DNA of 5,704 nt from an uncultured Oscillospiraceae bacterium (lineage in GTDB: Bacteria; Bacillota; Clostridia; Oscillospirales; Ruminococcaceae). The notes under the pieces were generated by a model. The model saw only the letters and a list, made by a program, of their open reading frames with translations, was not told the origin of the DNA and searched no databases. Where the stretch lies: positions 1-5,704 of the forward strand of contig CAKSGA010000122.1 of NCBI GenBank assembly GCA_934454435.1. Direction: 5' to 3'. Position numbers and translations under genes: made by a program. Below are positions 1 to 5,410 of this stretch, piece by piece (position 1 is the first letter of the stretch; every line of letters begins with the position of its first letter).

Positions 1-1005
1 ATACCACTTGTTGAAGACCTCGGGGTTGAGCGCTTCGCCGGCGATGGTGCAGTACTTAAGGCTGGAAAGGTCGTACTTGCCGATTCCCTCCTTGATGAAA
101 AACCTGAACATGGTGGGCGGCGCACAGAATGTGGTTATCTTGTACTTCTCCATGACCTTCAGCATGTTCTCGGGTATGAACTTGTCGAAGTCGTATACGA
201 ACACGCAGGTACCCATCGCCATCTGACCGTACAGCTTGCCCCAGGCAGCCTTTCCCCAGCCGGTGTCGCTGATGGTGAGGTGAATTCCGTTCGGGTCCAC
301 GTTCTGCCAGTGCTTTGCGGTCTGTATATGAGCAAGACCGTAGGTGTGATCGTGCACTACCATCTTCGGATATCCGGTGGTCCCGGAGGTGAAATACATC
401 AGGTGGAGGTCGTGAACGTCAGTGGGGATACGCTCCATGGTGTCCGGGTAGTTCGGAAGCTCAGCGTCGAAGTCGTGCCAGCCCTCGTGGGCGCCGTTCA
501 CTATCGCCTTTACACGCAGGTGTCTGTCGCCGAGGAGATCATCTGCCTCATCTATATAATGTGCAACATTTGCGTGGGCAGTTGCTATAATCGCAGAAAC
601 GTCCGCCGCCTGGAAGCGGTACTGGAAATCCTTTGTGGTGAGCATGTGGGTAGCCGGTATAGCGATCGCACCTATCTTCATAAGACCGAGTATCGCATAC
701 CAGTACTGGTAGTTGCGCTTCAGTACCAGCATTACCTTGTCGCCCTTCTTGATGCCCCAGCCACGGAACATGTTAGCCGCCCGGGTGGAGAGCTTCGAGA
801 GGTCGCCATAGGTGAACAGCTTCTCGTTTCCCTGAAGGTCCACCCACATCAGCGCCCGGCGGTCCGGCTCCATCTCGCCGTATTTGTCAATGATATCGTA
901 TGCGTAGTTGAAGTTGTCCGGGTACTTTATCCCGAACTTGGTGAGCATTCCGTTTTCGTCATATTCCTCGTTGACGAAGTTGAGGTGATAAGATGGGATA
1001 TCCAT
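1..1005 (-). CDS. AMP-forming acyl-CoA synthetase (acetyl/medium-chain acyl-CoA synthetase-like), 5' part only
   Basis: Reading the minus strand from the ATG at 1005-1003 gives 335 open codons to the window edge. The protein starts MDIPSYHLNFVNEEYD. It belongs to the ANL superfamily of adenylate-forming enzymes, which activate a carboxylic acid with ATP to an acyl-AMP and then transfer it to CoA in the cytoplasm. The P-loop-like A3 motif TSGTTGYPK is at residues 206-214, and AGEALNPEVFNKW near residues 322-334 matches the A4/A5 part of the acetyl-CoA/medium-chain (ACSM-like) branch. These enzymes usually have about 550 residues, so roughly 200, including the C-terminal lid with the catalytic lysine, lie beyond the window. 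The start is supported by AAGGA at 1016-1012, six bases upstream. The acyl substrate cannot be told from this part. It could serve acetate, a short branched acid or an aromatic acid. It lies downstream of rnpB on the same strand. A long antisense reading frame over it has no family resemblance and is a shadow. Confidence 0.93.
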   Translation of the reverse strand, partial: MDIPSYHLNFVNEEYDENGMLTKFGIKYPDNFNYAYDIIDKYGEMEPDRRALMWVDLQGNEKLFTYGDLSKLSTRAANMFRGWGIKKGDKVMLVLKRNYQYWYAILGLMKIGAIAIPATHMLTTKDFQYRFQAADVSAIIATAHANVAHYIDEADDLLGDRHLRVKAIVNGAHEGWHDFDAELPNYPDTMERIPTDVHDLHLMYFTSGTTGYPKMVVHDHTYGLAHIQTAKHWQNVDPNGIHLTISDTGWGKAAWGKLYGQMAMGTCVFVYDFDKFIPENMLKVMEKYKITTFCAPPTMFRFFIKEGIGKYDLSSLKYCTIAGEALNPEVFNKWY

Positions 1006-1055
1006 ATTCGTTCCTTTCCTGTCTTTTCTTGTATTGGAATAATACGTATCTGTTT

Positions 1056-1061
1056 ATTATA
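1056..1061 (-). promoter_or_regulatory. Possible -10 box of the acyl-CoA synthetase gene
   Basis: The minus strand reads TATAAT at 1061-1056, which would place transcription start near 1049 and give a 5' UTR of about 44 bases. No good -35 exists: at 16-18 bp spacing the sequence is AATAAT-like, and it falls inside an inverted repeat (1068-1091). A promoter of this shape would need an activator or be controlled by a protein bound to the repeat. It may also be a chance match in AT-rich DNA, with the gene read from rnpB instead. Confidence 0.4.
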
Positions 1062-1067
1062 CTGCAA

Positions 1068-1091
1068 ATCCCGGAAGTATTATTCCGGGAT
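1068..1091 (-). repeat. Perfect 9-bp inverted repeat between rnpB and the acyl-CoA synthetase gene: terminator or operator
   Basis: The arms ATCCCGGAA and TTCCGGGAT match perfectly around a 6-base centre. As RNA on the minus strand it is a stable hairpin, but the following bases are UUGCAGU rather than a real U tract, so it would be a weak intrinsic terminator. As DNA, it lies six bases upstream of the TATAAT at 1061-1056 and covers the expected -35 and spacer. That is a classic site for a dimeric regulator of the synthetase gene. Sequence alone does not decide between the two roles. Confidence 0.55.
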
Positions 1092-1100
1092 CTGGTATAA

Positions 1101-1116
1101 AGCGGAGGGTCCGCCT
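1101..1116 (-). terminator. Weak hairpin after rnpB, possible terminator
   Basis: On the minus strand GCGGA pairs with TCCGC around a CCC loop. The stem extends by a G-U and an A-U pair to about 7 bp and runs into TTTATACC. It starts a dozen bases past the 3' strand of RNase P helix P1. The U tract is short, so it could be a terminator working together with the hairpin at 1068-1091, or a processing signal. Confidence 0.35.
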
Positions 1117-1128
1117 GCTTTCATGATC

Positions 1129-1469
1129 GGGACTCCATCGGTAAGCCGAGTTCTGTCGTGTATGACCATCTATCTAGGCGCAATGTTGCCATTACGCTCA
1201 AGCCACCTTTTAACGAAGCACGCCGAGCAGACGTGTTATCCTCCGCACCAATCGGTGTTGCACCGGGTAGGGTTTACATGGCGGTACAGTCTCCTGCACC
1301 CCGGTGAGCTCTTACCTCGCCTTTCCACCCTTACAGCTTTCGCTGCGGTATATCTCTGTTGCACTTGCCCTGAGGTCGCCCTCGGCTGATGTTATCAGTT
1401 ACCCTGCTCTGTGGTGCTCGGACTTTCCTCATGGCTGTTTCCAGCCCCGCGGTCATATAATGAAGTCCC
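1129..1469 (-). ncRNA. rnpB: RNase P RNA, bacterial type A
   Basis: This is the catalytic RNA of ribonuclease P, which with the RnpA protein removes 5' leaders from pre-tRNAs. On the minus strand, conserved block GAGGAAAGTCC is at 1430-1420, followed by AGTGCAACAGAGA, GTAAGGGTGGAAAGG, GGTAAGAGCTCACC and GTAAACCCTACCCGG. The 3' block ACAGAACTCGGCTTAC is at 1156-1141. Helix P1 closes the molecule: GGGACTTCAT (1469-1460) pairs with ATGGAGTCCC (1138-1129) over 10 bp including one G-U. TATGACC and GGTCATA form P2. P3 is a minimal 5-bp hairpin with a GAAA loop (1446-1433), much shorter than the E. coli P3. A GTGCAG-GAGA-CTGTAC hairpin fits P12. The layout matches type A (ancestral) rather than the Bacillus type B. 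The ends are set at P1; the mature RNA may carry a few more bases at each side. The span of about 341 nt is normal. Confidence 0.96.
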
Positions 1470-1487
1470 ACACTGCCGAAGCAGTGC
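1470..1487 (-). other. 5' C(UUCG)G hairpin of the rnpB transcript
   Basis: Between the predicted transcription start (about 1489) and helix P1, the minus strand holds CACTGC-TTCG-GCAGTG (1486-1471), a perfect 6-bp stem with an exceptionally stable C(UUCG)G tetraloop. A G-U pair can extend it so that it touches the first base of P1 at 1469. It would be the first element of the primary transcript. It may protect the 5' end or be trimmed during maturation. Confidence 0.7.
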
Positions 1488-1495
1488 TACAAATC

Positions 1496-1524
1496 ATTAT
1501 ACCACACTTTGGCGGAAAAATCAA
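1496..1524 (-). promoter_or_regulatory. Sigma-A promoter of rnpB
   Basis: The minus strand has -35 TTGATT (1524-1519), a 17-base spacer and a perfect -10 TATAAT (1501-1496). Transcription would start near 1489, about 20 bases before helix P1 of RNase P RNA. The near-consensus boxes fit a stable, constitutively made RNA. Confidence 0.88.
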
Positions 1525-1570
1525 GCACCATTAGTGAAAAAGACCATGCACTCTGCGGTTTTATGGGAGC

Positions 1571-1605
1571 TGCTCCAGGTTTCAGACAGATCCTGGCATT
1601 TTTCT
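1571..1605 (+). terminator. Terminator-like hairpin in the rnpB-livK divergent region (doubtful)
   Basis: On the plus strand CCAGG (1575-1579) pairs with CCTGG (1592-1596) around a 12-base loop, and TG/CA may pair outside a two-base bulge. It is followed by CATTTTTCTT. The shape resembles an intrinsic terminator, but no plus-strand gene lies upstream. If real, it would stop stray transcription coming antisense through rnpB before it reaches the liv promoters. Confidence 0.25.
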
Positions 1606-1614
1606 TGATAACGC

Positions 1615-1644
1615 TTGACTTTTCAGATATAAATATGATATAAT
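1615..1644 (+). promoter_or_regulatory. Distal promoter candidate upstream of livK
   Basis: TTGACT (1615-1620), an 18-base spacer and a perfect TATAAT (1639-1644) form a good sigma-A promoter with a start near 1651. It would give livK a leader of about 305 bases. Bases 1645-1802 contain no convincing gene. They hold a 7-bp hairpin (ATTTCTC/GAGAAAT, 1682-1699, loop GTGT) and a possible long-range pairing of TCACAG (1703-1708) with CTGTGA (1776-1781), so a structured leader or small RNA is possible. No known riboswitch or T-box signature is recognised. Confidence 0.65.
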
Positions 1645-1802
1645 AAAATAAGTGTATATATGGCGTTGGACCTGTATATGAATTTCTCGTGTGAGAAATA
1701 AATCACAGGAAAATGTCAGATCATGCGCCGGTGCACAGAATTTTAGTAAAAAATGTACAAAAAATCTTTTCGTTTCTGTGAATAATCAATGCTATTTAAT
1801 CA

Positions 1803-1831
1803 TTGACAGAATTTGAATTAAAGGTTATTAT
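1803..1831 (+). promoter_or_regulatory. Proximal, strong promoter of the liv operon
   Basis: A perfect -35 TTGACA (1803-1808) is followed by a 17-base spacer and TATTAT (1826-1831), one mismatch from consensus. Transcription would start near 1838, about 119 bases before the livK ATG. The inverted repeat TCAATG (1786-1791) / CATTGA (1801-1806) overlaps the -35 and could be a regulator site. A direct repeat of TAATCA (1783-1788 and 1797-1802) covers the same stretch. Confidence 0.8.
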
Positions 1832-1837
1832 ATTATT

Positions 1838-1956
1838 GCAAAGAAAAATTCCAAGCGGATTTTTCAAAAATAAAAGACAATAGCGAGAAATCGCACTGCT
1901 CAGCACTTCCACAGAGAAAACTGCCGGGCAGATACAAGGAAAGGACGAAACCCAAA
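1838..1956 (+). other. livK 5' leader with three short hairpins
   Basis: This untranslated leader contains GAAAAATTC/GGATTTTTC (1843-1865, 9 pairs with one G-U, 5-base loop), GCGA-GAAA-TCGC (1883-1894, GNRA loop) and CTGC-CGG-GCAG (1921-1930). The ribosome binding site AAGGAAAGGA sits just before the start, with its second half about 11 bases from the ATG. No anti-terminator pair or U tract is visible, so mRNA protection is a more likely role than attenuation. Confidence 0.45.
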
Positions 1957-3201
1957 ATGAAAAATGCATTCAGAAAGGTTGCAGCCGCTGCACTCGCAGC
2001 AGCTATGATGGTACCCTTCGCAGGTTGTTCAAACAATGGCGGCAGCACTGCTGACAACAGCTCCGCAGCAGAAAGCAGCAACGGCTCCACCACTACCGGC
2101 GGCACATTAAAGATCGGCGGCATCGGCCCGATCACCGGCGGCGCTGCAGTTTACGGTATCGCAGTTAAGAACGCAGCAGAGCTCGCAGTCGAGGAGATCA
2201 ACGCAAACGGCGGTATCAACGGCATGAACGTGGAGTTCAAGTTCGAGGACGACGTTCACGACGCTGAGAAGTCCGTAAACGCTTACAACTCCCTTAAGGA
2301 CTGGGGTATGCAGATCCTCATGGGCACTGTTACCTCCACACCCTGCCAGGCAGTTGTTGAGGAGACCCACAACGACAACATGTTCCAGCTGACCCCCTCC
2401 GGTTCCGCAGTTGAGTCCATCAAGTACGACAACGCTTTCAGAGTCTGCTTCTCCGACCCGAACCAGGGTATTGCTTCTGCACAGTACATCGGCGAGAACA
2501 AGCTGGCTGAGAAGGTCGCAGTTATCTACAACAGCTCCGATGTTTACTCCACTGGTATCTATGAGAAGTTCGCCGCTGAGGCAGAGAACCAGCCCTTCGA
2601 GATCGTAGCCGCTGAGGCGTTCACCGAGGACAGAAAGTCTGACTTCAAGACCCAGCTGACAAAGGCTAAGGATTCCGGCGCTGACATGGTATTCCTGCCG
2701 ATCTACTACTCTGAGGCTTCCCTGATCCTCCAGCAGGCAAAGGACATGAGCTACGCTCCTAAGTTCTTCGGCTGCGATGGTAGGGACGGTATCCTTGATA
2801 TCGAGAACTTCGATGTTTCCCTTGCTGAAGGCCTCATGCTGCTGACCCCGTTCGCTGCTGACGCTACAGATGACGCAACCGTTAAGTTCGTAACTGCTTA
2901 TACTGAGAAGTACGGCGATACTCCTATCCAGTTCGCTGCTGACGCTTATGACGCTATTTACATCATCAAGGCAGCCGCTGAGAAGGCAAACGTAACTGCT
3001 GATATGAGCGTAAGCGACATCTGCGATGCACTCAAGGGCGCTATGACCGAGATCACAGTTGACGGTCTGACCGGTGCAGGCATGACATGGTCCGCAGACG
3101 GCGAGCCCTCCAAGGCTCCTAAGGCTGTAAAGATCGTAGTTACCGAGACCACCGATGAGGACGGCAACACCGTTAAGACTGGTTCTTACGCAGCAATGTA
3201 A
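1957..3201 (+). CDS. livK: Branched-chain amino acid ABC transporter substrate-binding lipoprotein (LivK/LivJ family)
   Basis: This 414-residue protein captures the substrate outside the membrane and delivers it to LivH/LivM. Residues 1-24 are a lipoprotein signal: basic MKNAFRKV, an alanine-rich core and the lipobox PFAGC with the acylated cysteine at 24. A Ser/Asn/Thr/Gly linker (about 25-48) tethers the domain. The core is a periplasmic-binding-protein type I fold (Peripla_BP_6): GGIGPITGGAAVYG (54-67), AVEEINANGGING, then GTVTSTP (123-129) and QLTPSGS (144-150), where LIV-binding proteins contact the ligand's amino and carboxyl groups. The length is near the family norm once signal and linker are counted. 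Asn, Tyr and Phe are almost always AAC, TAC and TTC, suggesting high expression. It is the first gene of the operon, 225 bases before livH. The family also includes binders of other amino acids, amides and urea, so leucine/isoleucine/valine is the likely but unproven ligand. Confidence 0.93.
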   Translation: MKNAFRKVAAAALAAAMMVPFAGCSNNGGSTADNSSAAESSNGSTTTGGTLKIGGIGPITGGAAVYGIAVKNAAELAVEEINANGGINGMNVEFKFEDDVHDAEKSVNAYNSLKDWGMQILMGTVTSTPCQAVVEETHNDNMFQLTPSGSAVESIKYDNAFRVCFSDPNQGIASAQYIGENKLAEKVAVIYNSSDVYSTGIYEKFAAEAENQPFEIVAAEAFTEDRKSDFKTQLTKAKDSGADMVFLPIYYSEASLILQQAKDMSYAPKFFGCDGRDGILDIENFDVSLAEGLMLLTPFAADATDDATVKFVTAYTEKYGDTPIQFAADAYDAIYIIKAAAEKANVTADMSVSDICDALKGAMTEITVDGLTGAGMTWSADGEPSKAPKAVKIVVTETTDEDGNTVKTGSYAAM

Positions 3202-3237
3202 TATTTCGTCCTGAACGAAAACCTACCAACCGAAACA

Positions 3238-3271
3238 TACCGCCGACATGTGGAGATCCATGCCGGCGGTA
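3238..3271 (+). promoter_or_regulatory. Strong hairpin downstream of livK, likely transcript-stabilising or partial terminator
   Basis: TACCGCCG (3238-3245) pairs perfectly with CGGCGGTA (3264-3271). After an A-C mismatch, CATG pairs with CATG around an 8-base loop. The following bases are AAGTGG with no U run, so this is not a standard intrinsic terminator. Its place between a binding-protein gene and the permease genes is where such operons often carry an RNA element that protects the 3' end of the binding-protein message from exonucleases. A smaller hairpin, TTTCGT/ACGAAA, lies at 3204-3220, directly after the livK stop. Confidence 0.6.
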
Positions 3272-3301
3272 AAGTGGTTGATTGAGGTGGAAGCTCAGGA
3301 T

Positions 3302-3379
3302 ATGGCTTTATATAAGGGACGGCAGCATGTACCGGCTGCCAGTGACCAGCCGCCAGCGATGAAGGCTGATCAGTGGTAA
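3302..3379 (+). CDS. Possible 25-residue small ORF in the livK-livH spacer (doubtful)
   Basis: An ATG at 3302 opens 25 codons ending in TAA at 3377-3379, starting MALYKGRQH and ending MKADQW. An AGGTGG lies 11 bases upstream and could serve as a weak ribosome site. I recognise no family and there is no membrane segment. The same bases form hairpins (GGCAGC 3321-3326 with GCTGCC 3335-3340), so RNA structure may be the only constraint here. Listed because it is the only start-to-stop frame in the spacer with any upstream SD. Confidence 0.12.
   Translation: MALYKGRQHVPAASDQPPAMKADQW
3321..3371 (+). other. Paired hairpins in the livK-livH spacer
   Basis: Two stems follow one another: GGCAGC/GCTGCC (3321-3340, 8-base loop), and TGACCAGCC (starting near 3343) with GGCTGATCA (ending near 3372), which pair at 8 of 9 positions around a 12-base loop. 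Neither is followed by a U tract. Together with the stems at 3204-3220 and 3238-3271 they make most of the 225-base spacer foldable, suggesting differential stability of livK relative to livHMG mRNA. Confidence 0.4.
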
Positions 3380-3426
3380 TTCGGTCAGAGCAACGGCGCC
3401 ACTTAACTTAAAAGGGGAGGAACATT

Positions 3427-4311
3427 ATGACCTTTTTGACCCATCTGTTCAACGGATTGACCCAGGGAAGTATTTATGCGATAATTGCGTTGGGTTATAC
3501 CATGGTTTACGGCATTGCCAAAATGCTGAACTTCGCTCACGGCGACATCATCATGGTAGGTTCCTACATAATCTACACCTGCATGGTCAGCCTGAATATC
3601 CCGTCTGTGGTTTCGATACTCATTGCGATGGCTTTCTGCACCGTGCTTGGTATCGTCACTGAAAAGGTCGCTTACCGCCCGCTGCGTGGTGCGTCCTCTT
3701 CCCTTGCCGTGCTGATCACGGCGATAGGCGTCAGCTACCTGCTGCAGAACCTCGCACTGCTGATATTCAAGGCGGACCCCAAGCAGTTCAGCAGCGTCGT
3801 TTCTATGGACAACATTTCCCTGTTCGGCGGTCAGCTCATCATCTACGGTTACATGATCGTCACGGTAATCGTGTGCGTTGTTGTAATGGTGGGACTTACC
3901 CTCTTCGTAAAGAAAACCAAGGCTGGTCAGGCTATGCAGGCGGTATCTGAGGACCGTGGCGCAGCCCAGCTCATGGGTATAAACGTTAATGCGACCATTG
4001 CGCTCACATTTGCTATCGGCTCTGCGCTCGCCGCTGTCGCCGGTGCGCTGATGTGCTCCGCATCTCCGACCCTGACGCCGTACATAGGCACCATGCCTGG
4101 CATCAAGGCGTTCGTTGCGGCGGTGTTCGGCGGTATCGGATCTATTCCCGGCGCTATGCTCGGCGGTATCCTTATCGGTATCATCGAGAAGATAAGCGAG
4201 GCTTACATCTCCTCACAGATGGCTGACGCTATCGTTTTCGCAGTACTTATCGTCGTTCTTCTCGTAAAGCCCGCAGGACTTCTCGGCAAGAACGTCCAGG
4301 AAAAGGTTTAA
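3427..4311 (+). CDS. livH: Branched-chain amino acid ABC transporter permease LivH
   Basis: This 294-residue integral membrane protein is one half of the transport channel. It is almost entirely hydrophobic, with about eight likely membrane segments. The family signature LNFAHGDIIMVGSY begins at residue 34, and the cytoplasmic coupling segment FGGIGSIPGAMLGG begins at residue 234 (BPD_transp_2 family, the LivHM-type permeases). The hydrophilic loop KKTKAGQAMQAVSEDRGAAQLMGI matches the conserved LivH loop (RAIAEN/D-like). The length is typical (about 290-310). The start is fixed by AAAGGGGAGG ending six bases before the ATG. The stop TAA overlaps the AGGAGG of livM, so translation of the two is probably coupled. 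The pairing with LivM is expected to form a heterodimer opened by LivG/LivF. Confidence 0.95.
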   Translation: MTFLTHLFNGLTQGSIYAIIALGYTMVYGIAKMLNFAHGDIIMVGSYIIYTCMVSLNIPSVVSILIAMAFCTVLGIVTEKVAYRPLRGASSSLAVLITAIGVSYLLQNLALLIFKADPKQFSSVVSMDNISLFGGQLIIYGYMIVTVIVCVVVMVGLTLFVKKTKAGQAMQAVSEDRGAAQLMGINVNATIALTFAIGSALAAVAGALMCSASPTLTPYIGTMPGIKAFVAAVFGGIGSIPGAMLGGILIGIIEKISEAYISSQMADAIVFAVLIVVLLVKPAGLLGKNVQEKV

Positions 4312-4327
4312 GGAGGTGCGCAGCTTG
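4311..4327 (+). promoter_or_regulatory. Ribosome binding site that sets a TTG start for livM
   Basis: AGGAGG at 4311-4316 is followed by eight bases and then TTG (4325-4327). The in-frame GTG at 4316 overlaps the last G of this Shine-Dalgarno and has no site of its own, so it is unlikely to be the start. The last A of the livH stop TAA is the first base of AGGAGG, which favours termination-reinitiation. Confidence 0.8.
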
Positions 4328-5410
4328 AATAAACTCAACATCACCAAGACCACGAAGAACAACTTCTTCACCTGCGGCGGTTTCGTAGTGCTTGCAGCCG
4401 TCATGCTCATTCTTGACAGCACCGGCGTGCTCTCTAATTCTTTTCACGGCTTTCTTGTTCCGCTGTGTATCTACATTATCATGGCGATCTCCCTTAACCT
4501 CGTCGTTGGTATACTCGGCGAGCTGAGCCTTGGCCATGCAGGCTTCATGTGCGTTGGCGCCTACACCAGCGCCATCTTCACGAAGTGCACCGAAGCTACC
4601 ATTACCAGCGTCCCCGTCAGATTTACCCTGGCTATTCTGGTCGGAGCTTTCTGCGCAGCCGTGTTCGGCCTGCTGATCGGTATTCCGGTACTCAGACTCA
4701 AGGGCGACTACCTCGCTATCGTTACCCTCGCATTCGGCGAGATCATCAAGAATATCTGCAACTCCGTTTACCTCGGCTTTGACGAGGCAGGCTTCCACGT
4801 TTCCTTTAAGGACGCCACTTCCCTTGACCTCTCAGAGGAGGGTCAGGTCATCATCAAGGGCGCACAGGGTATCTCCGGCACACCGAAAAACAGTAACTTC
4901 ATCATCGGCGCAATACTCGTGCTGATAGTGCTCGTGATAATCCTCAACCTTATAAATTCCCGCCCCGGACGTGCCATCATGGCTATCCGTGACAACCGTA
5001 TAGCGGCACAGTCCGTAGGTATCGACATTACCAAGTACAAGCTCATGGTGTTCACGGTTTCCGCTGCGTTTGCAGGAATTGCAGGCGCCCTTTATGCGCA
5101 TAACTACGCTACACTGACCGTTACCGGCGACAAGTTCAACTACAACGCTTCCATCATGATACTGGTTTATGTGGTGCTCGGCGGTATCGGAAATATCAGA
5201 GGTTCCATCATTGCAACCATCATTCTTTATATCCTCCCCGAGGAGCTCAGGTTCATGAGAGACTACCGTATGCTGATGTACGCTGTTGTCCTGATAGCCG
5301 TAATGCTCTACAACTGGAGCCCCAAGATGCAGGAGTATCGTGAAGTCCTCCGCTTTAAGATAAGAAACAAATTTGCGAAGAAACGCAGCAAGGAGGATAT
5401 TCAGATATGA
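4325..5410 (+). CDS. livM: Branched-chain amino acid ABC transporter permease LivM
   Basis: This is the second channel subunit of the transporter, 361 residues from the TTG start (three fewer than from the GTG at 4316). A short charged N-terminus (MNKLNITKTTKNN) precedes membrane segments from residue 14 on. The family motif GELSLGHAGFMCVGAY is at about 65-80, RLKGDYLAIVTLAFGEI follows the next helices, and the conserved cytoplasmic loop SRPGRAIMAIRDNRIAAQSVGID precedes GGIGNIRG at 286-293 (BPD_transp_2). A soluble insert around FKDATSLDLSEEGQ to ISGTPK is normal for LivM. The C-terminus is strongly basic (FKIRNKFAKKRSK) and cytoplasmic. The family is usually 320-430 residues. The stop overlaps the livG start as ATGA, and AGGAGG for livG lies inside its last codons. 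Confidence 0.94.
   Translation: MNKLNITKTTKNNFFTCGGFVVLAAVMLILDSTGVLSNSFHGFLVPLCIYIIMAISLNLVVGILGELSLGHAGFMCVGAYTSAIFTKCTEATITSVPVRFTLAILVGAFCAAVFGLLIGIPVLRLKGDYLAIVTLAFGEIIKNICNSVYLGFDEAGFHVSFKDATSLDLSEEGQVIIKGAQGISGTPKNSNFIIGAILVLIVLVIILNLINSRPGRAIMAIRDNRIAAQSVGIDITKYKLMVFTVSAAFAGIAGALYAHNYATLTVTGDKFNYNASIMILVYVVLGGIGNIRGSIIATIILYILPEELRFMRDYRMLMYAVVLIAVMLYNWSPKMQEYREVLRFKIRNKFAKKRSKEDIQI

Noticed and set aside
280..1389. 369-codon open frame on the plus strand
   Set aside because: It runs antisense to the acyl-CoA synthetase and then through RNase P RNA. Its translation resembles no family, has a biased V/H/R-rich composition typical of antisense frames, and has no ribosome site.
1661..1702. 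13-codon frame MALDLYMNFSCEK as a possible leader peptide
   Set aside because: It has no Shine-Dalgarno, no run of Leu/Ile/Val codons and no terminator/anti-terminator pair after it, so amino-acid attenuation is not supported.
1735..1760. CodY-box-like stretch (AATTTT then A-rich) upstream of livK
   Set aside because: Against AATTTTCWGAAAATT it has about five mismatches in 15 in very AT-rich DNA, so it is not distinguishable from chance although CodY control of liv genes would make sense.
1645..1956. T-box or other known riboswitch in the livK leader
   Set aside because: The T-box core sequence (AGGGTGGNACCGCG-like) and other familiar riboswitch cores are absent, and no intrinsic terminator precedes livK.
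4247..4798. 183-codon open frame on the minus strand
   Set aside because: It is antisense to livH/livM, which have clear family motifs and ribosome sites. The composition is that of a mirror frame.
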